Source: Enterocloster alcoholdehydrogenati | Lineage (GTDB): Bacteria > Bacillota > Clostridia > Lachnospirales > Lachnospiraceae | Reading direction: 5' to 3' | Length of the DNA stretch: 64,000 nucleotides | Assembly (NCBI RefSeq): GCF_013282095.1 | Contig: NZ_BLTJ01000005.1 | Location: forward strand, 1-64,000 | Part shown: piece by piece, positions 1 through 9,400 of the stretch | How positions within the stretch are numbered: position 1 is the first letter of the stretch | Layout of the letters: every line of letters begins with the position of its first letter | Notes under the pieces: model-generated | What the model was told of the DNA's origin: nothing | What the model saw: only the letters and a program-made list of their open reading frames with translations | Database searches by the model: none | Program-made: the position numbers and the translations under genes

Positions 1-62
1 TCTACAAAATCTTGAGTAGATTCATATTTTTCTAATTCATTTTCGTATTCTGTTTTTGTCAT
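1..62 (-). CDS. Partial small hypothetical protein, N-terminal end only
   Basis: The minus strand has an ATG at 62-60 preceded by an AAGGAG ribosome binding site about 6 bases upstream. It opens a reading frame that runs off the left edge after 20 codons. The visible peptide is rich in Glu, Lys and Tyr and polar throughout. I do not recognise it. It diverges from the integrase gene, so it is probably cargo or a small regulator of the same integrated element. Too little is visible to assign a function. Confidence 0.4.
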   Translation of the reverse strand, partial: MTKTEYENELEKYESTQDFV

Positions 63-177
63 TTTTTCTCCTTCTTATGATGTGCTGTATATTTAATGAT
101 GATAATTGTGTGCTTTACGAATTGAAGTTCTGTACCCAAAAATGCGCGACGTCGCAACAAATTAAGGAGGAATGATT

Positions 178-1368
178 ATGGGACAATTAAGAACTCGCAA
201 ACGTGGATCGACCTGGGAATGGTCTTTTGAGGGCGCGCGTATCAACGGCAAGCGTAATTCCATCAGCAAGGGCGGATACCGCACTAAAGCGGAAGCTCTG
301 GCCGCCGGAACACAGGCAAAGGCGGAGTATGATAACGCCGGATCTCACTTTGTACCGTCTGAGATATCTGTATCTGATTTCTATGAGCTTTGGTTGGAAG
401 AATATTGCAAAACAAATCTCAAAATAGATACCTATTTGAATTATAAGAAAAAAATATCTCTTCACATCACTCCGGTTCTGGGAAGCTATTATTTAAAATC
501 TCTGACCCCTGCCATTATACAGGGTTTCATAAATGATAAATTCAATGCAGGATATAGCCGAAATACACTATCCGTGCTCAAAGGACTTCTGACAGGTGCT
601 CTCGACTATGCTGTAGAGCCTATGCAATTCATTAAATACAATCCTGCCAAAAGTACAAAACTACCACCAAAAAGGGCAACTTCCCAGATACCTTCTCGAA
701 AAAAGAACCGTACTTCTATATCCAACGAAGAATGGAACACCATTATCAGCAGATTCCCGGAAGGACATTCCTGCCATATCCCCCTGCAGCTTGCATATCG
801 CTGTGGCTTACGGCTCGGGGAAGCATTTGCACTTACCTGGGACGATATCGATTTCAAAAACAGCACTTTAAGTGTTAATCAGCAGATTCAGAACACAAAT
901 GGCTCCTGGGTATTCAGCAATCCAAAATATGATAGCTTTCGCACGATTGAATTAGATGGCAAGACTCTCAGCCTGCTGCGTAACGCATATAATCATCAGG
1001 CAAAGGCAAAGGAATTTTATGGACAATATTACACTCAGCTCTATATAGATGATAATCACATTTTTAATACCAATGGGCACGGAAAGCCTATCAATATGGT
1101 AAATTGCCGTGAAAACGGCACTTATATTCAACCCAGAGTTATGCAGCACTGTTGCCGTGTTATCCATTACAATCTTGGCTTTAAAGATTTTGACTACCAT
1201 TCCCTCAGGCATACTCATGCAACTATGCTGCTGGAGGCCGGCGCCGATATAAAAGATGTTCAGAAAAGATTAGGGCACAAACATATTGATATTACTCTTA
1301 ATATATACAGCCATGCTACCCCTCGCATGGCCGCACATACGATTGATATTTTAAATCAAATCGAATAG
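178..1368 (+). CDS. int: Tyrosine recombinase / phage-type integrase
   Basis: Site-specific DNA recombinase that would integrate or excise a phage or conjugative element. An N-terminal Arm-type DNA-binding region (about residues 1-50, with RTRKRG and a glycine/aromatic pattern) is followed by a SAM-like core-binding domain (about 60-165) and a catalytic domain. The catalytic set is complete: R212 in GLRLGE, H341-x-x-R344, H367 and the nucleophile Y377. Two in-frame ATGs exist. The AAGGAGG at 164-170 is only one base before the ATG at 172 but seven before the ATG at 178, so 178 is chosen. The gene points rightward into host genes, so the rest of the element should lie left of the window. It may still be active because no key residue is missing. 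Confidence 0.9.
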   Translation: MGQLRTRKRGSTWEWSFEGARINGKRNSISKGGYRTKAEALAAGTQAKAEYDNAGSHFVPSEISVSDFYELWLEEYCKTNLKIDTYLNYKKKISLHITPVLGSYYLKSLTPAIIQGFINDKFNAGYSRNTLSVLKGLLTGALDYAVEPMQFIKYNPAKSTKLPPKRATSQIPSRKKNRTSISNEEWNTIISRFPEGHSCHIPLQLAYRCGLRLGEAFALTWDDIDFKNSTLSVNQQIQNTNGSWVFSNPKYDSFRTIELDGKTLSLLRNAYNHQAKAKEFYGQYYTQLYIDDNHIFNTNGHGKPINMVNCRENGTYIQPRVMQHCCRVIHYNLGFKDFDYHSLRHTHATMLLEAGADIKDVQKRLGHKHIDITLNIYSHATPRMAAHTIDILNQIE

Positions 1369-1392
1369 TAATTTGTCTACCGCTCAAAAAAG

Positions 1393-1413
1393 GGTTGACA
1401 AATGGTTGACAAA
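1393..1413 (+). repeat. Tandem 11-base repeat after the integrase, possible recombinase arm sites
   Basis: GGTTGACAAA occurs at 1393-1402 and again at 1404-1413, an 11-base period. It lies just downstream of the integrase stop and just before the host terminator. A separate 11-base direct repeat, ACCGCTCAAAA, is found at 1379-1389 and 1448-1458, the second copy being inside the terminator stem. Short direct repeats beside an integrase gene fit attachment-site architecture. That role is inferred, and the core site cannot be fixed without the other end of the element. Confidence 0.4.
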
Positions 1414-1441
1414 ACAGCATTTGTATCCCTAAGACCGCAAA

Positions 1442-1469
1442 AGAGGAACCGCTCAAAAGCGATTCCTCT
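1442..1469 (-). terminator. Rho-independent terminator of the Fe-S scaffold/GGGtGRT operon
   Basis: The arms AGAGGAACCGCT (1442-1453) and AGCGATTCCTCT (1458-1469) form a 12-base stem with a four-base loop. The single non-Watson-Crick pair is a G-U wobble in minus-strand RNA but a C-A mismatch in plus-strand RNA. A TTTT run follows on the minus strand. It therefore serves the leftward gene ending at 1515. Confidence 0.75.
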
Positions 1470-1514
1470 CCAAGTTTAAAATTTCATTTTTCCTTGTAAA
1501 TCCAAAGTTTTTTA

Positions 1515-2525
1515 TTAGAACTTGCCTTCCTTAGCTGCCTCTTCGATACTTACAGCTACGGCCACTGTAGCACCAACCATAGGGTTGTTGCCCATACCGA
1601 TCAGACCCATCATCTCAACATGAGCCGGTACGGAAGAGGAACCTGCGAACTGAGCATCAGAGTGCATACGGCCCATGGTATCGGTCATACCATAGGATGC
1701 GGGGCCTGCTGCCATGTTGTCGGGATGCAGGGTACGGCCTGTACCGCCGCCGGACGCTACGGAGAAATACTTCCTTCCCTTCTCTACGCACTCCTTCTTG
1801 TAGGTACCTGCTACCGGATGCTGGAATCTGGTTGGATTGGTGGAGTTACCCGTGATGGAAACGTCAACGCCTTCCTTCCACATGATAGCAACACCCTCTG
1901 TTACATCGTTTGCTCCGTAGCAGTTCACCTTTGCTCTTAAGCCCTCAGAGTAAGATTTTCTCCACAGTTCCTTAACCTCGCCTGTGTAGTAGTCCATCTC
2001 TGTCTCAACATATGTAAAGCCGTTGATTCTGGAGATAACCTGCGCTGCATCCTTTCCTAAACCGTTTAAGATAACGCGCAGCGGTTTCTGGCGAACCTTG
2101 TTAGCCTTCTCTGCGATACCGATTGCACCCTCAGCAGCTGCGAAGGACTCATGGCCTGCAAGGAAACAGAAACAGTCTGTATCCTCTTCCAAAAGCATCT
2201 TTCCCAGATTTCCGTGTCCAAGACCAACCTTACGCTGGTCTGCTACAGAACCAGGAATACAGAATGCCTGAAGGCCCTCACCGATAGCTGCGGCAGCGTC
2301 AGCAGCCTTTCTGCAGCCCTTCTTGATCGCGATGGCAGCGCCTACTGTATAAGCCCAGCACGCATTCTCAAAGCAGATCGGCTGGATCTTCTTAACCTGA
2401 GCATAAACGTCAAGGCCTGCATCTTTTGTAATCTTTTCAGCTTCCTCGATAGAAGCAATGCCATAGCTGTTTAATACGGAATTGATTTTATCAATTCTTC
2501 TCTCATATGATTCAAATAATGCCAT
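1515..2525 (-). CDS. GGGtGRT family protein
   Basis: A 336-residue protein of the family named after its GGGtGRT motif, here GGGTGRT in the last third. The family has no established biochemical role to my knowledge. The chain is full length and soluble, with no signal peptide or membrane segment, and has glycine-rich stretches (GLGHGNLGK, GMGNNPMVGA) and several cysteines that could bind metal. It follows the NifU-like scaffold gene by 27 bases on the same strand and ends at a clear terminator, so the two form a transcription unit. That link suggests a role in Fe-S cluster or sulfur handling, but this is inference from context. Confidence 0.85.
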   Translation of the reverse strand: MALFESYERRIDKINSVLNSYGIASIEEAEKITKDAGLDVYAQVKKIQPICFENACWAYTVGAAIAIKKGCRKAADAAAAIGEGLQAFCIPGSVADQRKVGLGHGNLGKMLLEEDTDCFCFLAGHESFAAAEGAIGIAEKANKVRQKPLRVILNGLGKDAAQVISRINGFTYVETEMDYYTGEVKELWRKSYSEGLRAKVNCYGANDVTEGVAIMWKEGVDVSITGNSTNPTRFQHPVAGTYKKECVEKGRKYFSVASGGGTGRTLHPDNMAAGPASYGMTDTMGRMHSDAQFAGSSSVPAHVEMMGLIGMGNNPMVGATVAVAVSIEEAAKEGKF

Positions 2526-2552
2526 CTTCTTTATCCTCCTAATTGGTCCTCA

Positions 2553-3245
2553 TCATTCTTTACGTGGGTCGATGATCTTAACAGCGTCAGCAACGCGGCC
2601 GTACTGGCCCTTTGCCTTCTCCCATGCAGTATTAGCATCGTCACCCTTCTTGATGAAGTCGGTCATCTTGCCAAGGTTTACGAACTGATAGCCGATGATC
2701 TGATCTTCTGCATCCAGAGCGATACCGGTTACATAGCCCTCAGCCATCTCCAGATAACGTGGACCTTTCTTAAGAGTTCCGTACATTGTACCAACCTGAG
2801 AACGCAGTCCCTTGCCCAGATCCTCCAGACCTGCGCCTACAGGAAGTCCATCCTCAGAGAATGCACTCTGCGTTCTTCCGTAAACGATCTGTAAGAACAG
2901 CTCTCTCATAGCGGTGTTGATCGCGTCGCAGACCAGGTCTGTGTTCAAAGCTTCCAGAACGGTCAGGCCTGGAAGAATCTCAGATGCCATAGCTGCGGAA
3001 TGTGTCATACCTGAACATCCGATGGTCTCTACCAGAGCTTCCTGGATGATACCCTCTTTTACGTTCAGTGTCAGCTTACAGGCACCCTGCTGAGGAGCAC
3101 ACCAGCCTACACCATGTGTCAGACCGGAAATATCCTTGATTTCCTTTGACTTTACCCATTTTGCTTCTTCTGGGATTGGAGCAGCGCCATGATGAACGCC
3201 CTGTGCGACTGTGCACATTTCTTCTACTTCATGTGAATAAATCAT
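2553..3245 (-). CDS. NifU-like iron-sulfur cluster assembly scaffold protein
   Basis: A 230-residue NifU/IscU-like protein. Conserved cysteines are visible in GWCAPQQGACK, in TIGCSGMTH and in the later LVCDAIN stretch, which match the cysteine arrangement expected of a cluster scaffold. It should receive iron and sulfur, build a transient cluster and pass it on. The start is backed by GAAAGGAG about 8 bases upstream. The tail (about residues 150-230) extends beyond the usual IscU core, as seen in the version found with GGGtGRT proteins. No cysteine desulfurase lies next to it. A second Fe-S machine (SmsCB) is at the other end of the window, so the cell has at least two. Confidence 0.85.
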   Translation of the reverse strand: MIYSHEVEEMCTVAQGVHHGAAPIPEEAKWVKSKEIKDISGLTHGVGWCAPQQGACKLTLNVKEGIIQEALVETIGCSGMTHSAAMASEILPGLTVLEALNTDLVCDAINTAMRELFLQIVYGRTQSAFSEDGLPVGAGLEDLGKGLRSQVGTMYGTLKKGPRYLEMAEGYVTGIALDAEDQIIGYQFVNLGKMTDFIKKGDDANTAWEKAKGQYGRVADAVKIIDPRKE

Positions 3246-3424
3246 GTGTTAAAACTCCTTTCAAATTGAAATTTGATTAAGTATAGTGCCCTTTGTTAAT
3301 TTTATCACGTTATACTCGTGTTTATTTTCTCACAAAATACGACATTTGTCCAGTGATTTATCCCTGTCGTAACCGCCTATTTTTGACTCTTTTTTACATA
3401 AAAATTAGCCATTTTTCTATTTTC

Positions 3425-6400
3425 CTATGTGGCTCCCATATGCAGATCCGGTATCAATGCATGAACAACCAGGCGTTTTCCAGAACCGTGGCAGGTGGAA
3501 AGCGTGATAAAATCCTCATTTTTCAGACGCTTTTTATCTGTGGCATAGATGGAGGCCTGAGACATGGCAGCAAAATACGCCTCCTTCTCTCTTTCTGTCA
3601 TACCGGTCTGAAAAGGCGTGCTATCCGTTTCGCGGATCAGATGGCAGGAGAATATGGGACATTCCAGCCATTTTCCCTGAACAGCTATCCACAGAGACGG
3701 ATGATCCTGATAAAAGTCAGGATCCAGATACCGTTTCAAATCCGCAAACATAGAACCATCCTTCATATTATGGCCGTAAAATATGGTGTGACCGGATACG
3801 AACGGTTCCGAATACGGATCCGTGAAAATAGCCCCGGATATACATTCTTTCCCCTCAAAGCTGTGGCTTAGATAAAAGTCGCTGTCGATTCCCCGTGCCA
3901 CCGGATAATCCACAGCGGTTTTTGGGATACGCAGCCAGCAGACATAGTCTGGATTCCGTGCCCGCAGAACCGCTTCATCGGGAGATTCTCTGAAAATGCA
4001 GTTTCCGTCCGCCACAGGAAACTCCTGTTGTATCGCATCCGCCCCATTCTGTGTAAATACTTCCTTCCGGATCGCCTCATAGCCGCCTCTTGCCTGTCTG
4101 TAGATGCCTGACAGTGACAGGAAACGGACAAAGAATACAGCTGCTGCCAGAAAAAACAGCGAGGGAAGAACATATCTTATCCTGCTGGAATGACAATGCT
4201 CTGATTTATTTTTTAGTGCACCGTTTTTTTCTTTTGTGGGAAGCATTTTCATAGCGAGAAGCACAATAAGCAGCACAGCAGATCCGAACCATATTTTCCC
4301 ATACACGTTTGTTCCCCTGAGAAGAATATGAGAGGTTTCTTCCATATCTGCCGATTCTGTATGATGCATACCTTCCTCTATCCGGTATGCATCACCAACC
4401 GGCGTGCCGATTTCTTCTTCCTCACGCGCCGTCTCATCCTGAACCGCACATTCCTCTCTCTGCACCAGTCCCCCATAAAATACGCGGCAGTCCCAGACCT
4501 TCCTTTTTCCATATGCTGTCAGTCTGCCTTTTTCTGCCCCTGCTTCATCTCTTTGTATCCCTTGAATCTCATAGTCCGCTTCTGAAAGACCTGCTGCCTT
4601 TAAAAGCGGTCCGCCTCTGGACAGAAAGCCTTCCGGCTCTCCGTCCCAGATCAGATTTTCTCCCACTATATATCCTTCTGCGCCGATTCCTTCTGCCGTT
4701 AACTCCAGTTCAAAATCCTCCTGCCAGCGCTCATTGACATACTCCCGGCGGATTTCCGGAAAGATTCGTTTCTCCGTTTTTCCTGTTTCTGGGTTTTCTA
4801 CCGAAATCCAGGCTGTTTGAGGAAGAAACTCCGTTCGTTCTACCTCCTCATATAATACCTGCCTTGAAACATACTCCGGCTTTTTCTCCGAAAATGGCTC
4901 TGCATAAGCGCAAATGGAAAGAAACAGACCCACCCCTCCCAGGATACCTGCAGCAGCCGCAAGCTTTATCCATTGATCTCTTCTGCGTTTGCCCTTTCCT
5001 GCAATCTTGTATGGAAGTGTAAGCGTCATTCCCGCAATGCAAAGCAGAGACCATGCCAAAAGCTCTCTGTAAGCGCTCTCATCGCCGGTGCGTATTAGGC
5101 CAGAACTATGATCAGACCCCTGCGTAAGGTTTCCAAATCGGTCTTTTCGGTGATATACAGCCCTGATTCGTCCTATCTTTCTCTTCTCTTTAAAATTGTA
5201 AACGGTTAGCCCGCCTTCTGCGGAACCGTCCTCATTTACCACAAATTCGCTGTAGGAATCTGCCTTTTTATACCCATCTGGAGCCTGCCGTTCATAGATC
5301 CTATAGGTACCCGGAGCAGGAGGAAGAAACGTCAATTCGCCCTTTTTCTCTGTCTCTCCGCTCAGGGTCTCTGTATCGCTGTTTCCTGAATCTCCCGTGA
5401 TTCCCTCAAATTCATCCGTTTCTTTTCCTGTATCTGGATCTACGCTCCGTATCTGGATCACTGCTCCATTCAGGGCCTCCTTCGTATCTCCATCCAGCTT
5501 TCTCACAATCACCTTCAGTTCCTGGTCCATAATCTCATACGCCCCGCGGTATATATCCCCGCCGCTGACCGTAAAACTATAGACTGCCGGATTCAGCCCG
5601 TATCCGGCAGGAGCCTTTGTCTCCTGGAAAGTATAGGTTCCGTCCCCAGGCTTAGGGATAGAAAAGCTTCCTTTCTCATCACTGACTGCCTGAGACATCA
5701 CCTTTCCCATCTGATCGAAAAATGTAAATTCTGCTCCCGCTACCGGCTTATGACCCGTATCTGTCTTTTTAAAAGAAATATACTCCTTTTCAGGCCGGCT
5801 GCCGCCTCCGCCTCCAGAAGAGGTTATCTTTGTATTGGCAAAAGTGAATGTCTGTACCTGAGCCGTATCGTTTTTAATTTCAATCTCCTTATCCGGCGCT
5901 TTTTTGTAGCCTGTCGGAGCCTCCAGTTCCCGGATGATATATGCTCCCGGCTCCAATCCCACAAAATTTTTAGGAGACTTTTCCTCAGAGATCCATTCCT
6001 CCACAACTTCGCGGGTATCTCTTTTGATCAGCTGCAGCTTCGCTCCTGCCAGAAGCTGCTCAGATGTCTGGGACACCTTTGCAATTTCTGCGATCACTGT
6101 GTAGTTTCTCATCACAAGACAGGGAACCTCCGTCATGCCGTCTGTGATAGAAAAATAAACAGGGGTTGCCAGAACAGAGACTCCTTGAGGCGCCTGTATT
6201 TCCACCAGACGGTACTCCCCGGTTTCCAGCCCCTTTTCCAGATGAGGCTGCCTTCCGGTCGTCCATTCTCTTACCCGTTCCCAGGTTATTTCCCACGCAT
6301 TTTCTCCCTGACGTTCGTTCTTCTCTGTATTATCTTGTGTCCTCTTTTTTTCCAGTCGAAGAACAGCTCCCTCCAGCATTTCATCTGTATCTGCCAGTTT

Positions 6401-9400
6401 CTTTTCTATCAGCACCCGGTTGCTGTCATTGACAGGATCATACCTCATTTCCAGGATTTTTGTGGTTTCATCCTTATACTCAAACTGGAACTCAAACGCC
6501 GCAGATGTCAGCATATGTCCAGGCGCTGCCTTCGTCTCCCGGCACACATAGGTATATGGGGCAAATTTCCCATCCCGATCCAGATATCCGATGGGCAGCT
6601 TTTCAAACAGCACACTGCCGTCTTCCCCGGTAACGATCCTGCCGCAGGACAGGCCCAGCGTCTTGTTCACCAGTTCAAATTCCGCTCCCTTCAGAAGCTG
6701 CTCCGGCTGATCTGCATCATGTTTAATCACCCTCAGGTTTCCAAGTGGAATTTCATCCTGCATTTCCACTTTTTGTATAATTTTAGAATTTTTTATGGAA
6801 AATGGCAGGTCTGCAGACTGCAGAAAACCATAGGGCGTCATTTCCTCCCTCAGAATATAGTCTCCCTCCGGAATGTATTCAACCAGATGGGGCTTTAAAT
6901 CTCCTTGCTCAAAGCCATGGGGGATGGTTCCGGCCTCTGCCTCCTCTTTTGTATACCTCCCGTCTCTCCCTGAGATCCACCTGGCCTTTTCCTCCCGGCA
7001 CTTTCCGTTTTCCTCCGGAATATGAAGAAGCAGCTCCTGCTCCGTCACAGTTCCATCTGCACCCACCGGATAGATGGCAAGTTCCGCCCCGTCCACCTCT
7101 TTTTCGCCGGATATCACATTTTTTGATACTGACAGGCGAAGAGGTTCATCCGTCACGCTCCATTTCCCTGTCTCTGTCTTATGGCCTGTATCAGGAATTT
7201 CTATGAAAACGGGATCAGCAGTGGCATAGCCGTCGGGCGTATCAGACTCTGCCAGAACATAGAAGCCCACTGGAAGATATTCCATGCGCACGGAGGCATC
7301 TTCCGTGTAATAATATCTCCCCTGGAAGGTTCCCGGAATGGTTTCATACTGATAGTCGTATTTCATGATCGGATTCAGACCGGCTGCATCTGTCTCCACA
7401 CGGCCTGTGGCAGCTACCCGCTGTCCGTCCTTCCAGTTGGCCGCACGGAAGGTAAACACCTCCAGCTCCCTGCGAACCGCCGGAAGTCCATCCTCTGTCA
7501 CCGGCTTTCCCTCTGAATCCAATAACGCCTGATAAAGAGTCATGTAGGCTTCGCTGTCTTCGCAGAGGACTTCCTGCCTTTTTCCATCCTTTTTCTCTAC
7601 CTCAGCAGCGGTAAAATCATCCTCCATTTCAAAACTCTGTACATGACCGGTCTCCCGAATTTCAACATTTACAGGCTCTGACATGACATATCCCTGTTCA
7701 TATGGGCAGTCCGTTTCCTCCAGCACATAAAACCCAACGGGAATATGGTCGATCCAATGGGGCTCATCTGTTGGAACTGGCTTTCCCTCTCCATCGGTTT
7801 TTAAGTTCCCCCTGTCATCATACTCATATCCGCTGATCCAGCAAGCCCATACCTCCCCCTTCTCATAATGACCCTCCTCATCCTTCACCGGATTCCCATT
7901 TTCATCCAATTCTGCTTTATAAAGAGTCATCTGCGCTCCGCGGATCTCCTTCTGGGTACGGGTATCGATCTTGGCAAAGGCTGCTTTCGTAAATTCATCC
8001 TGATGAAAATATTTCTGCGGTTCATTGGTATCCTTTAAGATCAGTCCCTGATAGGGAGCCTGCACATAGCCCTGGGAAAAGGGAACCATTTCTTCCTGTA
8101 AAATGTAGGCGCCAAAGGGCAGACGCGCGATCACATGGGGCCCCTCCGGGGATTCCTGTGTTCCGTCTGGCCCTGTGCTTTTTCCCGTAACCCATCGTTC
8201 TTCTTTCCATACAGTTTCCCCGGTTTTGTAATAGATGGGCAAACCCTTTTCATCGTCTTGACTCTGCTTCTCCTTATAAATAGAAGGACTTCCTCCATTT
8301 TCCTGAACGCAGATGGAACGCACCGGACACTTTTGGTTCTGTTCATCCGCCACATAGGCAATGATTCTTTCATAGGCGTCTCTGACATAGGCCATACCCG
8401 TAACAGGATCCGCAAAACAGACACTATTTCCACGCTCATCCAGCACATGAAGCTCCCCTGTGTGCTCATCCTCTTTTAAACGTTTTCCTGCCTCTAATTC
8501 CTCCAAATCATAAAAATACAGGTTTACGGGATCATTTTGCATCTTCAGATCTTCCCAGACCGGATGTCCTGCGGGACCGGAATCCGTGCCGTTTTGGAGC
8601 AGTTCTCTGTGTTCTCCCGTATGCGTATTTTCCACTTTCACCGTCTTTTGATCCTGGAAGATAGCCTTTACCCCCTCATAGCCGCCAGTTTCCAGGGGTT
8701 TTAGTTCCATTCCTTCATAGAGAACCAGCTCTGCTCCTGAGACAGATACCCCAAAGTGAATCCCCTTTCCTGTAAATGCTCCATCCAGCGTATAAAGAGG
8801 TTTCACACGCTCCATGGCTTTTAACGCTTTCTCCGTCCCATCCACGATCTGCTCCGAATACTGATCCATTGCTTTTGTCACATAACCGGTCCATACTCCC
8901 TTTTCCCGGTCAAATGCAATGTCCCTTACATCTCCTCTGGCCTCCAGCTTTTCCTTCCGTCCGCTGACCTGGTAGAGAAGAAGATCGCCTTTATCATTTA
9001 CAAATATTTCCTCTTCAAAGCCTCCGCTGGACTCCACAATGCCCTGACTGTCCCTTTGCCTGAGTCCGTTCCTATTTCCAACCATAGAATCCCCATCCTC
9101 GGTCTTATAGATCCACAGCTCTGACGGATAATCCTGAACGGGAATTGCACTTACCGTCTCTGTCTGCTCCCTGTTTGCCTCACCAGTGACCGGAATGGCA
9201 TATTCATACTGTTTGGCTGGTTTCCGTTCCCATCCGTCGCTGGTGCCATCCTTGTTCAGTCCTTCTTCATAATAAAAAACCTCATCTCCATAGATTTCAA
9301 ATGCCACGGGACGGCTTTTTGTATACCCCTCCGGTGCCTGAACCTCTACCAGAACATAGGCTCCCGCTCCCAAAGGACGAACCGTTTCAATGTATCCCAC

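Noticed and set aside
146-155. Perfect palindrome GCGACGTCGC before the integrase
   Set aside because: Only 10 bases with no second copy; an operator is possible but not supported.
4760-4840. LPQTA and NPETG, sortase-like motifs after TM2 of the giant protein
   Set aside because: They lie within a soluble outer domain (about residues 3605-3619) and are not followed by a hydrophobic span and basic tail, so they are probably chance.
5750-6898. A 382-codon plus-strand frame opposite the adhesin
   Set aside because: It is antisense to clear Cna-B modules, and its product is rich in Phe, Arg, Cys and His with no domain. It reflects the codon pattern of the real gene.
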